DNA of 64,000 nucleotides. Origin: an uncultured Thermoanaerobaculia bacterium. Its GTDB lineage: Bacteria > Acidobacteriota > Thermoanaerobaculia > Multivoradales > Multivoraceae. Under the pieces are notes generated by a model. That model had not been told where the DNA came from. It saw nothing but the letters and a program-made list of their open reading frames with translations, and ran no database searches. The stretch is from contig CATOTG010000006.1 in the NCBI GenBank assembly GCA_951813015.1, forward strand, positions 62,001 through 126,000. The letters run 5' to 3'. Positions 7,687-16,283 of the stretch are shown piece after piece; within the stretch, counting starts at the first letter, position 1; each line of letters starts with the position of its first letter. A program made the translations under genes and the position numbers.

Positions 7687-9327
7687 TCAATAGCTGGAGA
7701 TCGAGATCTCCTTCTCGGTGATGAACTCGAGCAGGGCCGGGGTGCCGGACTCGGTCGCCTCGATGCCGCGGCGGATGGCGGGCACGATGTCCGCGGGGTC
7801 GGTGACCCGCTCGCCGTAGCCGCCAAAGGCCTTGGCCATGTCGGCGTAGTGGCCGGAGATGTCCGTGCTGCGGTACTTCTCGGTCGCCACCTGCATGATC
7901 GGCAGTTCGATGGCCATCGAGAAGTTGTTCAGCAGGATCGAGAGGATCGGCAGGCGCTCGCGCACCGCAGTCTCGAAGTCCATGCCGGTGAAGCCAATCG
8001 CCGCGTCGCCCCAGACGTTGATGCACAGCTTGTCCGGCTGGGCGAGCTTCGCGCCCATCGCGAGGCCGAGGCCGTAGCCAAGCTGGGTCGTCTTGCCCCA
8101 GCCGATGTACGACAGCGGCGTCGTGCTGCGCCAGAACGGCGAGAGCTGGTCCCTCGGCGAGCCGGCGTCGTGGGTGATGATCACGTTGTCGCGGTCGACG
8201 GTGTGCATCAGATCCCAGAGCACGCGATAGGGCGACAGGGGCGCCGAGTCGGAGCTCAGCTTGGGCATCCACTCGTCGAGCCAGCCGGAGCGGATCCGCT
8301 CTATCTCGGCCGGCACGGAATCGGCCCGGGAGGCCGCATGCGGCAGAGCCTGCCCTTCGAGCTCCGCGATCAGGGCGGCCAGCGTGAGCTTCGCGTCGCC
8401 CGCCACGACGCAGTCCGAGGCAACGTTCTTGTTCAGGTCGACCGGGTCGAGCGTCGCGTGCACGTACTTCGCTTGCGGGTACTTGCCGAAGTAGAGACCG
8501 AACCCCGTGGTCGTGAAGCTGCAGCCGATGCCGAAGATCACGTCGGCGGCGCCCAGGAACTCGTGGACCGTCTTCGGCACCGCGCGGCCGCCGGACCCGA
8601 GCGCCAGGGGATGGTCCTCGTTGAACGAACTCTTGCCGCCGAGACTGGTCGTCACCGGGGCGTTCAGCAGTTCGGCCAGGTGTCGCAGTTCGTCCCAGGC
8701 CTCGGCGTAGTGGACGCCCTGCCCGGCGTAGATCACCGGGCGCTCGGCCGCCGCCAGCATCGCCGCCACCTCGCGCACCAGGTCGGGGTCGGGGCCTACC
8801 CGCACTCTCCCGTTGGGCCGCGGACCCAGCTCGTCCGGAACATCCTCGCCAAAGACGTCCGCCGGCACCTCGATCATCACCGGACCCGGACTCCCCGAAC
8901 GCAACTGGCTGAAGGCGCGGCGCATCACCTCGGGCATCGCCTTGCCCATGGAGAGCGGCTCGCACCACTTCGTCACGTGCTGGAAGTTCGCCACCGCGTT
9001 GAAATTCGGCGCCACGTGCATCGTACGGCGGCTGTAGCCCATCGGCAGAACCAGGATCGGCGCCGATTCGCCGTAGGCCTGGGCAACGCCGCCGAAGGCG
9101 TTCTCGGTCCCCGGGCCGCTCTGCATCGTGAAGACGCCGAGCTGCCGGCCTGAACTCAGCCGGCTGACCGCGTCGGCCATGTGCAGGCCGATGCGCTCCT
9201 GGCGCACGATCACGGTGCGGATGTCCGCCACCGCCGCGGCCTCGATGATCGGGTTCACCGGGTAGGCGACGATGAACTCGACGCCTTCCCGCTTGAGGTA
9301 CTCGGCGACGCCCTGGGCTACCTTCAC
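7687..9327 (-). CDS. Thiamine-pyrophosphate-dependent enzyme, acetolactate synthase-like
   Basis: A 546-residue three-domain TPP enzyme: N-terminal pyrimidine-binding domain with the catalytic Glu in 'IVRQERIGLHMADA', a central domain, and a C-terminal PP-binding domain with the GDG-type motif as 'NVWGDAAIGFTGMDFETAV...LLNN'. GDA in place of GDG is conservative. The start is the GTG at 9327, chosen because AGGAG lies seven bases upstream. Members of this superfamily include acetolactate synthase, oxalyl-CoA decarboxylase and sulfoacetaldehyde acetyltransferase. No regulatory small subunit lies nearby and the substrate is open. It is isolated between the defence patch and a repeat-filled gap. 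Confidence 0.85.
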   Translation of the reverse strand: MKVAQGVAEYLKREGVEFIVAYPVNPIIEAAAVADIRTVIVRQERIGLHMADAVSRLSSGRQLGVFTMQSGPGTENAFGGVAQAYGESAPILVLPMGYSRRTMHVAPNFNAVANFQHVTKWCEPLSMGKAMPEVMRRAFSQLRSGSPGPVMIEVPADVFGEDVPDELGPRPNGRVRVGPDPDLVREVAAMLAAAERPVIYAGQGVHYAEAWDELRHLAELLNAPVTTSLGGKSSFNEDHPLALGSGGRAVPKTVHEFLGAADVIFGIGCSFTTTGFGLYFGKYPQAKYVHATLDPVDLNKNVASDCVVAGDAKLTLAALIAELEGQALPHAASRADSVPAEIERIRSGWLDEWMPKLSSDSAPLSPYRVLWDLMHTVDRDNVIITHDAGSPRDQLSPFWRSTTPLSYIGWGKTTQLGYGLGLAMGAKLAQPDKLCINVWGDAAIGFTGMDFETAVRERLPILSILLNNFSMAIELPIMQVATEKYRSTDISGHYADMAKAFGGYGERVTDPADIVPAIRRGIEATESGTPALLEFITEKEISISSY

Positions 9328-9447
9328 GCTGGAACTCCTGAGATTCGGGGAGAGGGAGGGAGGGGGGCGGCTACGATACCCGGAACTTGGCACCGTACTA
9401 GAAGCCGGGCGACACCTTGCCGCCTCCAGCGGCTGCCGGCGGGGACC

Positions 9448-9472
9448 CGTGTGGCGCGATTCGCGCCACACG
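9448..9472. repeat. Perfect 12-bp inverted repeat, dispersed hairpin family
   Basis: CGTGTGGCGCGA and TCGCGCCACACG, separated by one base, form a perfect hairpin followed by GTGAACCGGTCC. Relatives occur at 42670-42690, near 53795-53815 and near 33009, each outside genes or in gene leaders. The surrounding gap 9328-9902 has no convincing gene. It also holds GCGCCCGTCAGCGGGCGCAC and ATGGCAGGCCGGCGCACC near 9650-9690, which recur before ileS. Confidence 0.8.
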
Positions 9473-9798
9473 TGAACCGGTCCTTGCGCCCGCGAGGCCG
9501 TTCCAAAGTCGGGAACTTCGGTGACCGATGTGAGGAAACCACTCCGGAATCGGCAACTTTGCACCGGCACGGCTCTCGACCCTCGGGAATGAAGGCCTCC
9601 CGCCCGCGCCCAGCGTGGAGCGCTGGACTTTGAAATGGTCCCTGCCGTGCGCCCGTCAGCGGGCGCACGGATGGCAGGCCGGCGCACCTGTACCTTTGCC
9701 GGGTGGATTCTGGTCCCCTGTCCGAGGCCGTCCGAGAGGCGAGCAGTGGTCGAGGCTGCGGTAGCTCTGGGAACCGGTCTGCCGGTTTCCAAGGTCCG

Positions 9799-9826
9799 GC
9801 GGAAAACGGCCAAAACCGTTTTCCGC
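9799..9826. repeat. 11-bp perfect inverted repeat downstream of the epimerase gene
   Basis: GCGGAAAACGG and CCGTTTTCCGC flank a 6-base loop (CCAAAA). It lies about 75 bp past the stop of the minus-strand epimerase gene and could end that transcript, though no U-rich tail follows on the minus strand, so an intrinsic terminator is not proved. Confidence 0.6.
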
Positions 9827-9902
9827 GGGACCGGCAGCTTCCGCAGGCAGGGCAGCCAGCGTCGTGCCGGCGGGTGCAGGCCGGAGTCCCAGTGCGTGAT
9901 CG

Positions 9903-10877
9903 CTACAGGCCGTAGTACTCGCGGTACCAGTCGACGAAGCGTGGAATGCCGACGTCGATCGTGGTCGTCGGCTCGTAGGCCAGCCGCTCCCTCGCCGTCG
10001 TCAGGTCGGCCGCGGTGCGGACGACATCTCCCGGCTGCATGGGCAGGAACTCCTTTTCGGCCTCGCGGCCGCAGCTCGACTCGATCTGGCGGATGAACGC
10101 CATGAGTTCCTCGGTCCGCCCCGCAGCGAGGTTGCAGACCAGGAGTTCGTGGTTGCGGTCGATCGCCGAGACGACGCCCGCGGCAATGTCGTCGATGTAG
10201 GTGAAGTCCCGGTGCATCCGGCCGTGGCCGAAGACCTTGATCGTCTCGCCGCGCAGCAGAGCGCCGGTGAACAGGAACAGCGCCATGTCGGGCCTGCCCC
10301 AGGGGCCGTAGACGGTGAAGAAGCGCAGGCCCGTTACCCGCAAGCCGTAGAGGTGGTTGTAGACCGAGGCCATCAGCTCGTTCATCTTCTTCGTCGCGCC
10401 GTAGAGAGAGCACTGGGCCGAAGTGCTGTCGCTCTCGCTGAGCCGCTCCCGCGTGCTGTCGCCGTACACGGAGCTGCTCGAGGCGTAGATCAGGCCGCCG
10501 ACCTCCCTGTCGCGGCACAGCTCGAGTACATGGGTGAAGGCCTGAACGTTGTCGCGGACGAACGCGTCCGGATGCGCGATCGAATGCCGCACGCCGGCCT
10601 GGGCCGCGAGGTGGCACACCCTCGTCCGGGCGCTGCCGTTCGCGCCGGCGACGAGTTCGTCAAAGGCTGCCGCGAGAGCGTCGCGATCCCCGATGTCCGC
10701 GCGGACCAGGCGGAAGTTCGGGTACTCCTCGAGGATCCCGTTGCGGCTCTCCTTCAGCCGGGGGTCGTAGTACCGGTTGAAACTGTCGTAGCCGATCACT
10801 TCGTCGCCGCGGTCGAGCAGAGACTTGGCGACGTGAAAACCGATGAATCCGGCGCTGCCGGTGAGCAGGATCCTCAC
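9903..10877 (-). CDS. NAD-dependent nucleotide-sugar epimerase, UDP-glucuronate 4-epimerase-like
   Basis: A 324-residue extended short-chain dehydrogenase. The NAD-binding motif is GSAGFIG at residues 7-13 and the catalytic pair is in 'YASSSSVYG' and 'YGATKK'. The sequence 'GYDSFNRYYDPRLKESR' and the TVYGPWGRPDMA motif are typical of UDP-glucuronate 4-epimerases, which supply UDP-galacturonate for surface polysaccharides. It starts at a GTG overlapping the stop of the GlmS-like gene as GTGA, so amino-sugar and uronic-acid supply are probably co-expressed. Alternative identity: another UDP-sugar epimerase of the same clade. Confidence 0.88.
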   Translation of the reverse strand: MRILLTGSAGFIGFHVAKSLLDRGDEVIGYDSFNRYYDPRLKESRNGILEEYPNFRLVRADIGDRDALAAAFDELVAGANGSARTRVCHLAAQAGVRHSIAHPDAFVRDNVQAFTHVLELCRDREVGGLIYASSSSVYGDSTRERLSESDSTSAQCSLYGATKKMNELMASVYNHLYGLRVTGLRFFTVYGPWGRPDMALFLFTGALLRGETIKVFGHGRMHRDFTYIDDIAAGVVSAIDRNHELLVCNLAAGRTEELMAFIRQIESSCGREAEKEFLPMQPGDVVRTAADLTTARERLAYEPTTTIDVGIPRFVDWYREYYGL

Positions 10878-13800
10878 GAGGCGCCCCCTGCGGCCCCACT
10901 CCGCCAGCGCTCCGCGAGCTGGGACACGGGGTCGATGAGGAGGTCCTCGATCGGAAGTTCCGCCAGCAGCCGGTCGTCGAACTCCGGCGCACGCTTGAGC
11001 ACCTGGTCGCGCAGGCCGGTGTAGCGCTCCCGGTAGCCCGAGAGCAGGCGGCGCAGTTCCGGCGCCGGCGCACGCTCCCGGAAACGCACGTGGATCAGGT
11101 TGAGCGCAGAGACCTCGCCGTCGGTGAACTCGGGCACGCCGATGAACACTCGACCATCCGTTCGCCCCCGGGCCGCCATCAGTCGGCCTTCGACCGCGAC
11201 CGCGTACTTCGTGCCCTGGAGCAGCGGCTCCCGCACGGTCCGCGATTGCAGGTCGCGGCACAGGCCGCCGGCCCGCAATACCCGGATCGTCGCGGCGTCG
11301 CCGGGCGCCGGACCGTCGCCTCCACACCAGAGCTGGTAGCGGACGTAGCCGAGCACCTGATCGACGAAGGGATCGAGCGTGCCCATCGTGCACCGGTCCT
11401 CGGACGAAACCGCCCCTTCCGGCGCGCCGGCCTCGAGCAGGGCGGTCGCGAGGGACATCCTGCCCAGGGTCTGGTCGTGGCGGGAGATGCCGACGGTCAC
11501 CGTCTTGGCCTGGTGCTTGATCGTGTCGACGTGCCTGGTCAGATCGTCGATGGCGGGAGTCAGAGCGCTCCGCAGATCCTCCAGCAGCGCCGCTGTCTCG
11601 GCTTCGCCGCCGTCGTCGATCCCGTCGGCGTTCAGGCGGTCGAGCGCCAGGGCCAGCCGCACCGCCCTGCCGGTGTGCAGGTTGCCGTCGTAGCTGCCGT
11701 CCGCCAGTCCCTCACGAACCGTCTCGATCTCGGCCGCGACCTGTTCACGCAACTGGGCTGTCGGCCGGGAGGGCATCCCGCCGACCGACTCCGGGCCGAC
11801 CGCTGTGCGGATCGCACGCAGCGGCCGGGCGAGATCGTCGATCGCAAGCGCCGCGTGGTAGCCGAACAGGTGACCGGCTACCGTCGCCAGGACGAAGGAC
11901 AACTCAGGCGCGGCTGCGGGCACTTCGATCACGGAGGGCGCCGCCTGGAAGCCGGCGCCCTCCGAGGCAATGACGATCGGCGTCGCGCGGTGAGCCTGGT
12001 AGACGTCGATCTCCTTTCTCGTGTCGGCCGCGGTCGACCCCTGGACTCCCGTCGCACAGACCAGGATCAGCGGCTCGGACGACAGGTCGATGTGCTTCTT
12101 GTCCTCCGTCGCGTCGCAGGCGATCGCCTTGTAGCAGAGTTCCGAGAGCTTGATCCGTATCTCCTCCGCCGCGATGCGGTCGAGGCCGTTGCCGACGACC
12201 GACCAGTCCCGGCGCCTGGGCGCGAACCGCCGCGCCAAGGCGGCGATCTGTTCGCGCAGCGTGAGAGTGCGCTCCATCGCCGCCGGCAACGCCCGCAGCT
12301 CGCGCAGCAGCCGGTCGGCGGCGGGCCGCTCGTCGGCCTTGCCGGCAACCAGGTCGACGATCGCCACGGCGAGCAGCATGCCGGCCGCGATCTGGGAGTA
12401 GAACGCCTTGGTCGACGCCACGCTCATCTCGACATCGCGGCCGTCCGAGGTGTAGAGCACACCGTCCGCCCGGTCCGCGAGGTCCGAGTCGCGGCGGTTG
12501 ACGATGGCGATGGCCCGCGCCCCCCGGCGCTGCGTCAGATTGAGGGTGCGCAGCGTGTCCGTCGTCGTGCCCGACTGACTGACCGCCACGACCAGGGTGT
12601 CCGCCATGTCCGGCAGCAGATGGAAACCCGAGAGCTCCGTTGCCGGCATCGCTTCGACGCGAAGCCCCCGCAAGCCCCGCTCCCGCAGCCGACCCTCGAT
12701 CGAGGCGGCTATCCCCTGGCCGGCAACGGCGGCCGTGCCCTGGCCGGTGACCACGACCCGGGTGATCGCGCCGCTTTCCAGGTCGCGCGCCACGGCTTCC
12801 GGGATGGTCTGCCGGCCCAACGTCACCCGGAAGCGGCCGGTCGCGTCCTCGTGCAACTTGCCGCGCAACGTCTTGCGTACCGATTGCGGCGCTTCGCTGA
12901 TCTCCTTGAGCAGAAAGTGGGGGAACTCGCCCCGGTCGATGTCCCGGGTCGTGATGTCCGCCCGCTCCAGTTCCTCCCCGCTCACCGGCAGCGGCGACCC
13001 GTCCATGCCGAACCGCTCGATTCCGGCCAGGTCGCCGGCCCGCCTCGCATCGAGTACGACGATCTGACCCCTGGCCACGCCGGGCGCCTCCGGGCCGGCC
13101 GCCGCCTCGCCGTCCAGCCGGAGGTAGGTCGGCGTCTCCTCCACCAGGCCGTACGGCTCGCTGGCCACGACGTAGGCGTGGTCCGCGAGGCCCACGTACA
13201 GCCCCTGGCCGCTGCCTCGGATCGCCAGGTAGAGGCGGTTCGGGTCGTCGCCGCAGAGTGCGCCGACCGCGAGCGAGCCCTCGAACCCCGAAACCGTGCC
13301 GCGGAAAGCCTCGAGCGGCTTGTCACCGCCGGCCAACCGGCGAGACATGAGGACCGGCATGACCTTCGCGTCGGTCGTGATCCGCGGGTCGATGTCCAGA
13401 CTCTCCAGCACACGCAGATCCGCGTGGTTGTCGACGTCGCCGTTGATCGCCGCTGCCACCTGCGGGACGTGTTGCGGAGCCGCGCCGCCGGCTGCGGGCA
13501 GGATCGTGTTCGAGGCCTCGGCGCGGGAACCGTCCGCGCCGCTGTCCGTGTGCCATCCCTGCATCCGTGAACCGGCGCCCGGAGTCAACTCGGCGTGGCG
13601 CCAGGCGGCGCCGGACGGGCGCCCGGGGACCTCCGCCTCGTTCAGGGGATGCGCGTTCGCCTCGTTGACCCGGCCTACGCTGGCCCAGCGGGTATGCCCG
13701 AGGATCGCGACCTCGACATCCGGACTCTTGAGCGCCGCCGCCAGCACCGGGTCGCCGGCCACCGCGGCGCGCAGAAAGCGCACGTTGTCGCCCAGTTCTC

Positions 13801-14500
13801 CGATCTCCTCGGCGCACTTGTAGACCAGGCCCAGGCGGCCGTCGCCGCGAACGATCGCGCGATGGCCGAATGTCCCATCCCCGGTGCGCCGGTCGAGCTC
13901 CGCTTGAACCGCCGGATCGCCCTGGTCGACCCCGTGTCCCGAGAGCAGCAGGAACAGGCCGGCGGAATCCCGGCCGCGGATCTCGAGGCGATCGAGGGAC
14001 GAGAAGGTCTGCTGGACGCCGATCAATACGTCGAGACCCGCGTCGGTGACCGCGTCCGGGGCCAGAGCACCGACCTCGGCGACGGTCCGCAGCCGGTCGC
14101 AGCGGATCGCCCACTCGGCGTCCGCCAAGGCGCCCGCCGCCCTGCCGATGACCTCCAGGCCCGCGTCTCCGGACGCAGGCGCCCCGGCGTCCAGGCTCGA
14201 CTCCAACCGCCCGAGCGCCTTCAACGTCGGCGCCAGGGCTTCGGCTACCGCGGCGCACAGCGCCGGGTCGCGCACCAGGGAGCGCACCGCCGGACGGCCG
14301 CGCAGCCGTCGGTCCCAGTTCGCAATCTCCGACGCGGCGTCGGACAGGGCGGAGGCAAGGGACCCGGCGTCCGCACGATCGATGTCGCGGACCGCCGCCT
14401 CGACGCAGCGACCGGTCGCGGCCAGGCCCTCCAGCAGTTCCCGCGAAGAGACCGCCGGTCCAGGGTGGGGGCGCATCAGGATGCCGACGATCCCGCACAT
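10874..14500 (-). CDS. Giant GlmS-like glutamine amidotransferase / double-SIS protein
   Basis: A 1208-residue protein, twice the usual 600 of GlmS. It begins MCGIVGILM, so Cys2 is the amidotransferase nucleophile after Met removal. Later GlmS glutaminase motifs are present but spread apart by insertions: 'RGRDSAGLF' near 165, 'LGHTRWASVGRVNEANAHP' near 250, 'AAINGDVDNHADL' near 350, and 'FPHFLLKEISEAPQSV' near 515. Two SIS sugar-isomerase domains follow ('SQSGTTTDTLRTLN' and 'STKAFYSQ'; 'VVGNGLDRIAAEEIRIKLSE'). A C-terminal extension of about 300 residues has no recognised domain. It probably makes an amino-sugar phosphate from fructose-6-phosphate or a related ketose. The canonical start context and the coupled epimerase support a cell-surface sugar role. 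Confidence 0.85.
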   Translation of the reverse strand: MCGIVGILMRPHPGPAVSSRELLEGLAATGRCVEAAVRDIDRADAGSLASALSDAASEIANWDRRLRGRPAVRSLVRDPALCAAVAEALAPTLKALGRLESSLDAGAPASGDAGLEVIGRAAGALADAEWAIRCDRLRTVAEVGALAPDAVTDAGLDVLIGVQQTFSSLDRLEIRGRDSAGLFLLLSGHGVDQGDPAVQAELDRRTGDGTFGHRAIVRGDGRLGLVYKCAEEIGELGDNVRFLRAAVAGDPVLAAALKSPDVEVAILGHTRWASVGRVNEANAHPLNEAEVPGRPSGAAWRHAELTPGAGSRMQGWHTDSGADGSRAEASNTILPAAGGAAPQHVPQVAAAINGDVDNHADLRVLESLDIDPRITTDAKVMPVLMSRRLAGGDKPLEAFRGTVSGFEGSLAVGALCGDDPNRLYLAIRGSGQGLYVGLADHAYVVASEPYGLVEETPTYLRLDGEAAAGPEAPGVARGQIVVLDARRAGDLAGIERFGMDGSPLPVSGEELERADITTRDIDRGEFPHFLLKEISEAPQSVRKTLRGKLHEDATGRFRVTLGRQTIPEAVARDLESGAITRVVVTGQGTAAVAGQGIAASIEGRLRERGLRGLRVEAMPATELSGFHLLPDMADTLVVAVSQSGTTTDTLRTLNLTQRRGARAIAIVNRRDSDLADRADGVLYTSDGRDVEMSVASTKAFYSQIAAGMLLAVAIVDLVAGKADERPAADRLLRELRALPAAMERTLTLREQIAALARRFAPRRRDWSVVGNGLDRIAAEEIRIKLSELCYKAIACDATEDKKHIDLSSEPLILVCATGVQGSTAADTRKEIDVYQAHRATPIVIASEGAGFQAAPSVIEVPAAAPELSFVLATVAGHLFGYHAALAIDDLARPLRAIRTAVGPESVGGMPSRPTAQLREQVAAEIETVREGLADGSYDGNLHTGRAVRLALALDRLNADGIDDGGEAETAALLEDLRSALTPAIDDLTRHVDTIKHQAKTVTVGISRHDQTLGRMSLATALLEAGAPEGAVSSEDRCTMGTLDPFVDQVLGYVRYQLWCGGDGPAPGDAATIRVLRAGGLCRDLQSRTVREPLLQGTKYAVAVEGRLMAARGRTDGRVFIGVPEFTDGEVSALNLIHVRFRERAPAPELRRLLSGYRERYTGLRDQVLKRAPEFDDRLLAELPIEDLLIDPVSQLAERWRSGAAGGAS

Positions 14501-14878
14501 CGGTGGCGGAAGCTTAGCCCGGATTGATGCCCCCACGGCCGCCCGCGCTCGCGCGATGCGCCGGTTCGACCGCAGATTCAGGATCCGGTCGTTCGGCGGC
14601 CGCCCGCGCTCGCGCGATGCGCCGACCTGCCCGAGCGGATCGACCGGGTGGGCCGACCCTCTGGCCGGCATCCGGCGCGTCAGCGTCGGTCTCCGGTCCG
14701 CAGCGTCAGGCCGGATCCAGGGCCGTGTAGACGAGCCCAGTCCAAACGGCGCGGTTGCGCAGGGTTAGAGCCGGATCGGCCGTGTAGACGAGCCTCTCCC
14801 CCTCTTCGCAGCGACTGCCGGGCCCGAAGCCCCACAGGTCCGACGGCGGTAAGCTCCCGGCGAAGGGACCGAACCGGG
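14501..14878. other. Divergent intergenic region with a 61-bp-spaced direct repeat
   Basis: This 378-bp gap lies between the GlmS-like gene and the nitrilase-family gene. The 28-bp segment beginning CGGCCGCCCGCGCTCGCGCG occurs at 14536 and 14597. A later part near 14720-14790 repeats GTGTAGACGAGCC twice. Both divergent promoters should lie here, but I see no clear -35/-10 pair. No gene is supported in it. Confidence 0.7.
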
Positions 14879-15715
14879 ATGAACGACACGCAGACCTGCC
14901 TCGCCGCCGTCGTCCAGATGGGCGCCACGTCGAACGAGCAGGCCAACTGGGAAACGGCCCGGCACTGGATCGAGACCGCGGCGGACCGCGGCGCGCAGTT
15001 CGTGACCACGCCGGAAAACACGAACTACCTCGGGCCGCACAAGGAGAAGGTGAAGCTCGCCGAGCCGACCTCGGGCAGAACCTGCGCGCGGTTCGCGGCG
15101 CTGGCGCGGGACCGGGGCATCCATCTCCTTCTCGGCTCCTACAACGAGCTCTCGCCCGAGGAAGACGGCAGCCGGTGCTACAACACCAGCGTCCTGTTCG
15201 ATCCGCAGGGCGAGATCGCGGCCACCTACCGCAAGATCCACCTCTTCGACGTGGACGTCTCCGACGCGGTGCGCTTCCTGGAATCGAAGACGGCCGTGCC
15301 CGGCACGGACGTCGTCGCCGTGGATACCGCGCTGGGCCGCCTCGGGCTCACCATCTGCTACGACCTGCGGTTCCCCGAGCTCTACCTGCGGCTGGCCGCG
15401 GACGGCGCCGAGATCCTGACCGTGCCCTCCGCCTTCACCCTGATGACCGGCAAGGACCACTGGTTCCCGCTGCTGCGCGCCCGGGCGATCGAGACCCAGT
15501 GCTACGTGCTGGCGGCGGCGCAGACCGGCAGGCACGACGACCGCGGCCTGCGGCACAGCTACGGGCATTCCGTGATCATCGACCCTTGGGGCCACGTCCT
15601 GGCCGATGCCGGCGACGCGCCGGGGATAGCAATCGCCGAGATCGACCGGCGGCGCGTCGCCGAAGTGCGGCGCTCGATGCCCGTCGCCTCCCACCGCCGC
15701 CTGACGATCGGGTAG
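14879..15715 (+). CDS. Carbon-nitrogen hydrolase, nitrilase family (Nit1-like)
   Basis: A 278-residue member of the nitrilase superfamily. The Glu-Lys-Cys triad is visible: Glu in 'FVTTPENTNY', Lys in 'TYRKIHLFD', and the nucleophile Cys in 'LTICYDLRFPELY'. This RFPELY form is typical of Nit/omega-amidase-like or deaminated-glutathione amidases rather than true nitrilases. The ATG at 14879 follows AAGGGA. Single gene, convergent with the PDZ-protein operon. It could process amides from the nitrile hydratase pathway, but the family assignment argues more for amide repair. Confidence 0.88.
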   Translation: MNDTQTCLAAVVQMGATSNEQANWETARHWIETAADRGAQFVTTPENTNYLGPHKEKVKLAEPTSGRTCARFAALARDRGIHLLLGSYNELSPEEDGSRCYNTSVLFDPQGEIAATYRKIHLFDVDVSDAVRFLESKTAVPGTDVVAVDTALGRLGLTICYDLRFPELYLRLAADGAEILTVPSAFTLMTGKDHWFPLLRARAIETQCYVLAAAQTGRHDDRGLRHSYGHSVIIDPWGHVLADAGDAPGIAIAEIDRRRVAEVRRSMPVASHRRLTIG

Positions 15716-15785
15716 CTCTGGCTCTACTGGCCGCCCTTCCCATAGCCGCGGACCACCGCTGAGGTCGTGACGCCGCAGCAGGCCG

Positions 15786-16283
15786 TCATGGGATCGAGTC
15801 GAAGATCCTCGACAAGGGTGCTTCGGTGCGGCGTTCATCGTCGACGCAACGGAGTGCGCGCTCGTTGCGAGATGCGAGAGAAGCGGGGAACTCACCGGGA
15901 ATGACCTTCGTGTCAAGCAGCGAAGCGTCCCGCCTGATCGTAAGAACCAGCGGTTTCCCTACTCTGGCCTTGTCGGCAAAGACCTCAAGTGCAGCCCGGT
16001 GCGACGGGAAGCGAGTTTCGACCTGGCCAATCTTCAAGACTTCGTCAGCAACCTCGACACCCGCGTGTTCTGCAGGACTTCCCGGCACGACCTGCTCGAC
16101 CTTGAGGACTCCGGAGTCGGGATCGACGGAGAAGCCAATCCCCAGGTATCCGGAGTCCTCGGCCAGAACGGACGGCGGCACGGCCAGAAAGGCCGCTGCC
16201 GGAAGGACCAGGCCCAACACACTCGAACGCAAGAAGCCATCGGCGCTCACGCTACTCAGGATTGATTCTCTCTGCGGTCTCAT
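15786..16283 (-). CDS. Secreted PDZ-domain protein
   Basis: A 165-residue protein with an N-terminal hydrophobic export signal (VLGLVLPAAAFLAVPPSVLA, residues about 23-42). One PDZ domain, 'YLGIGFSVDPDSGVLKVEQV...PGSPAEHAGVEVADEVLKIG', occupies most of the rest. No protease domain is present, so it probably acts as a periplasmic or outer-surface binding module. It overlaps the stop of the upstream large gene as ATGA, making it the last gene of a three-gene secreted-protein operon. Confidence 0.8.
   Translation of the reverse strand: MRPQRESILSSVSADGFLRSSVLGLVLPAAAFLAVPPSVLAEDSGYLGIGFSVDPDSGVLKVEQVVPGSPAEHAGVEVADEVLKIGQVETRFPSHRAALEVFADKARVGKPLVLTIRRDASLLDTKVIPGEFPASLASRNERALRCVDDERRTEAPLSRIFDSIP

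Noticed and set aside
9328..9902. Possible small genes in the gap
   Set aside because: Frames are short, Arg/Pro-rich and coincide with repeats; no ribosome site.
11090..13570. 826-residue plus-strand frame opposite the GlmS-like gene
   Set aside because: Composition is Arg/Ala/Gly-rich and it is a mirror of a gene with clear motifs; no domain is visible.
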